Assembly (NCBI GenBank): GCA_963763955.1
Contig: CAVXQP010000013.1
Span: 116,758 to 180,757 of the forward strand
Source of the DNA: DASUPK01 sp963763955
Lineage (GTDB): Bacteria > Actinomycetota > Thermoleophilia > Solirubrobacterales > 70-9
Length of the DNA: 64,000 nt
Direction of reading: 5' to 3'
The translations under genes were made by a program, and so were the position numbers. Below are positions 62,584-64,000 of this stretch, in pieces. The notes under the pieces were generated by a model, which worked only from the letters and a program-made list of their open reading frames with translations, was not told the origin of the DNA and made no database searches. Position 1 is the stretch's first letter, and each line of letters starts with the position of its first letter.

Positions 62584-62618
62584 CCCGGACCGAACCGCTG
62601 CGAGCGGTTCGGTCCGGG
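62584..62618. terminator. strong bidirectional hairpin terminator
   Basis: A perfect 16-bp stem (CCCGGACCGAACCGCT pairing with its complement) around a 3-nt loop, between the convergent kinase and hydrolase genes. No T run, but the stem is the strongest in the window. Confidence 0.75.
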
Positions 62619-62635
62619 GAAGACCCGAAGCCATC

Positions 62636-63517
62636 TCAGGCGCCGGCCAGGGCCGACTGAGCAGCCTCGTCGACCGCCTCTAGTCCGCCCTCGAGGAAGG
62701 CCACTAGCACCGGGTTGACGATTTCGGGGTGGGTCCAGCCGATGTTGTGCGGGCCACCCTCCACCGGGACCACCTTGACCTCGTCGATCAGATCCGGAAG
62801 CCGGGCGGCAGTTGACTCGAAGGGCAGGATGCGGTCCTCGGTTCCGTGCATGACCAGCGTCGGGACGTCGATCTTCGCCACGTCGTCGCGGAAATCCTCC
62901 AACCAGTTGTCCACACAGACGAGGCTGGAAATCGGCGAGCCCATGCAGGCCACGTTGAAGCTGCCCTGCCAGGCCTGGTCCGAGATCCGCTCGGGATTGA
63001 GCTTGTCGACGTTGTAGAAGTTGTCGAGGAAGTCCTTGAAGTAGGCGTAGCGGTCCTTGCGAACCGCCTCCCTGATGCCTTCGAAGACCGAGCCGTCGAC
63101 ACCTTCCGGATTATCGTCCGTCTTCAGGAGGAAGGGCGGGATCGTTCCGAACAGAGCGGCCTTCTCGACACGGTCGGAGCCGTAGGTTCCCAGGTAGCGG
63201 GTCACCTCTCCGGTGCCCATCGAGAAACCTGCGAGCACGAAGTTCTCGAGCTCGAGCTGCTCGACCAGCTCCTTGAGGTCGGCAGCGTAAGTGTCGTAGT
63301 CGAGACCCGTGGTGGGCTTGCTCGATTGGCCCCAGCCGCGGCGGTCGTAGGCGATGACGCGGTAGCCGGCGTCGAGCAGCGCCTTCTCCTGCTTCTCCCA
63401 GGAGCTGCCGTTGAGTGGATAGCCGTGGATCAGGACAACCGCCTGGCCCTCGCCGAGGTCCTCGAAGTAGAGGTCGATCGGCATCGAGTTCTCTTTGCCG
63501 ACGGTGATGGTTGCCAT
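62636..63517 (-). CDS. alpha/beta hydrolase (non-heme haloperoxidase-like)
   Basis: A 293-residue alpha/beta hydrolase: oxyanion HGYPLNGSSWEKQEKALLDA, RVIAYDRRGWGQSSKPTTGL, nucleophile elbow FVLAGFSMGTGEVTRYL, acid TLVMHGTEDRILPFES and His in EGGPHNIGWTHPE. The YDRRGxGxS and GFSMG motifs match cofactor-free haloperoxidase/esterases. Shine-Dalgarno AAAGGAG precedes the ATG, so it is leadered. Confidence 0.92.
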   Translation of the reverse strand: MATITVGKENSMPIDLYFEDLGEGQAVVLIHGYPLNGSSWEKQEKALLDAGYRVIAYDRRGWGQSSKPTTGLDYDTYAADLKELVEQLELENFVLAGFSMGTGEVTRYLGTYGSDRVEKAALFGTIPPFLLKTDDNPEGVDGSVFEGIREAVRKDRYAYFKDFLDNFYNVDKLNPERISDQAWQGSFNVACMGSPISSLVCVDNWLEDFRDDVAKIDVPTLVMHGTEDRILPFESTAARLPDLIDEVKVVPVEGGPHNIGWTHPEIVNPVLVAFLEGGLEAVDEAAQSALAGA

Positions 63518-63846
63518 GGGAACTCTCCTTTGGTTGGTGTCGAGGCGTGGCCGGAGAGCTGCCTGCCCATCAACCAGACCGGAACCATTCCTCGGTAATC
63601 CGTACTGCCCTGGTGAACATACTCTTGTGCGTGCTGCTCGTCAGAGCGGCTAGCTGCCCTGACCAGCGCTGTATCCCTCGCCCTCCTCACCACGGAGGTG
63701 AGTGTCTCGATGTCGTAGGCGCCCACAGCCGCACGATTGAGCTAAAAGCGCACGATTGAGCTGAACCGCAGAGCCTTCCCCGATATGCGACTGGTCCTTG
63801 AAGACCAGGTGCCCGCGCGGGCCCTGGCCGATAACGGGACCGGCTG
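63518..63846. other. 329-bp intergenic region
   Basis: No convincing gene. It holds a 13-bp direct repeat GCACGATTGAGCT at 63731-63743 and 63750-63762 (period 19) and a hairpin CTGGTC-cttgaa-GACCAG at 63791-63808, upstream of the 63847 gene. These may be operator or leader elements. Confidence 0.5.
63731..63762 (+). repeat. 13-bp tandem direct repeat
   Basis: GCACGATTGAGCT occurs twice with 6 nt between, both on the same face of the helix roughly two turns apart. A possible regulator binding pair. Confidence 0.6.
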
Positions 63847-64000
63847 ATGGCTGAGCGGGTCGCGGTTCTCGGCACCGGAACCATGGGCGCACCGATGGCC
63901 CGCAACCTGCTGAAGGCGGGCTTCCAGGTACGCGTGTGGAACCGCACCCCCGACAAGGCGCGCGCGCTGGCGACCGCGGGAGCGGACCTGGCCGAGACGC
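63847..64000 (+). CDS. 6-phosphogluconate/3-hydroxyisobutyrate dehydrogenase family, N-terminal fragment
   Basis: The visible 51 residues (AERVAVLGTGTMGAPMARNL, LKAGFQVRVWNRTPDKARAL) form the Rossmann GxGxMGxxMAxNL signature of beta-hydroxyacid dehydrogenases, using NADP as suggested by WNRTPDKA. The gene runs off the window end, so the substrate cannot be assigned. A hairpin and direct repeat lie in the 329-bp region upstream. Confidence 0.88.
   Translation, partial: MAERVAVLGTGTMGAPMARNLLKAGFQVRVWNRTPDKARALATAGADLAET

Overview
The window is 64 kb of dense, GC-rich bacterial chromosome with short intergenic gaps and many overlapping genes. HadA/HadB-type hydratases, F420-family oxidoreductases, CtaG, a PASTA Ser/Thr kinase, RodZ, MurJ and the housekeeping gene order point to an actinobacterium. 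I infer a Thermoleophilia/Solirubrobacterales-like lineage, but this is not proven from sequence alone. Many genes have a TANNNT -10 box only 6-9 nt upstream of an ATG/GTG and no Shine-Dalgarno, so leaderless transcription looks common.

Layout. 1-5.3 kb: hrcA (partial), a HadA/HadB-like pair, lepA flanked by two SnoaL-like proteins, and a SoxR module with a recognisable operator. 5.4-15.1 kb: murJ, rpsT, holA, comEC, comEA, acylphosphatase, cupin and leuS; with lepA-hrcA this is a widely conserved housekeeping neighbourhood. 15.1-20.2 kb: small/membrane proteins, a GNAT enzyme, acetyl-CoA synthetase and two F420-type oxidoreductases, one frameshifted. 20.0-20.8 kb: the most unusual locus. A PD-(D/E)XK homing-type endonuclease gene has a perfect LexA/SOS box at its start codon. 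Its reading frame has no stop before an intact tRNA-Ala(GGC) gene; it runs through the tRNA and into a Phd-antitoxin-like segment.

20.8-36 kb: DivIVA-like protein, rsfS-nadD-proA, then an insertion (class C serine hydrolase, aldehyde dehydrogenase, GMC oxidase) separating proA from proB-obgE, then a Vps62-like membrane fusion, rpmA-rplU and RNase E/G. 36-45 kb: a rod-shape locus with two rodA-mrdA pairs flanking mreCD, plus mreB. 45-54.8 kb: maf, ndk, zinc-ribbon protein, folC, valS, Tat-exported amine oxidase, solitary groES, rodZ and clpX. 54.8-64 kb: M23 peptidase, clpP, DUF488, trigger factor, CtaG, CorA, alkyltransferase-like protein, OsmC remnant, PASTA kinase, alpha/beta hydrolase and the start of a 6PGDH-type dehydrogenase.

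Two cross-cutting observations matter for users. First, acylphosphatase, nadD, maf and clpX have conserved N-termini that extend upstream of any ATG/GTG/TTG; CTG (or GTC in nadD) is the only sensible start, and clpX and the acylphosphatase have a well-placed Shine-Dalgarno before it. Second, single-base frameshifts break obgE, a PPOX-F420 gene, a serine hydrolase (three times) and a DUF488 gene. Because obgE is normally essential, consensus errors in the assembly are a likely explanation for at least some of them.
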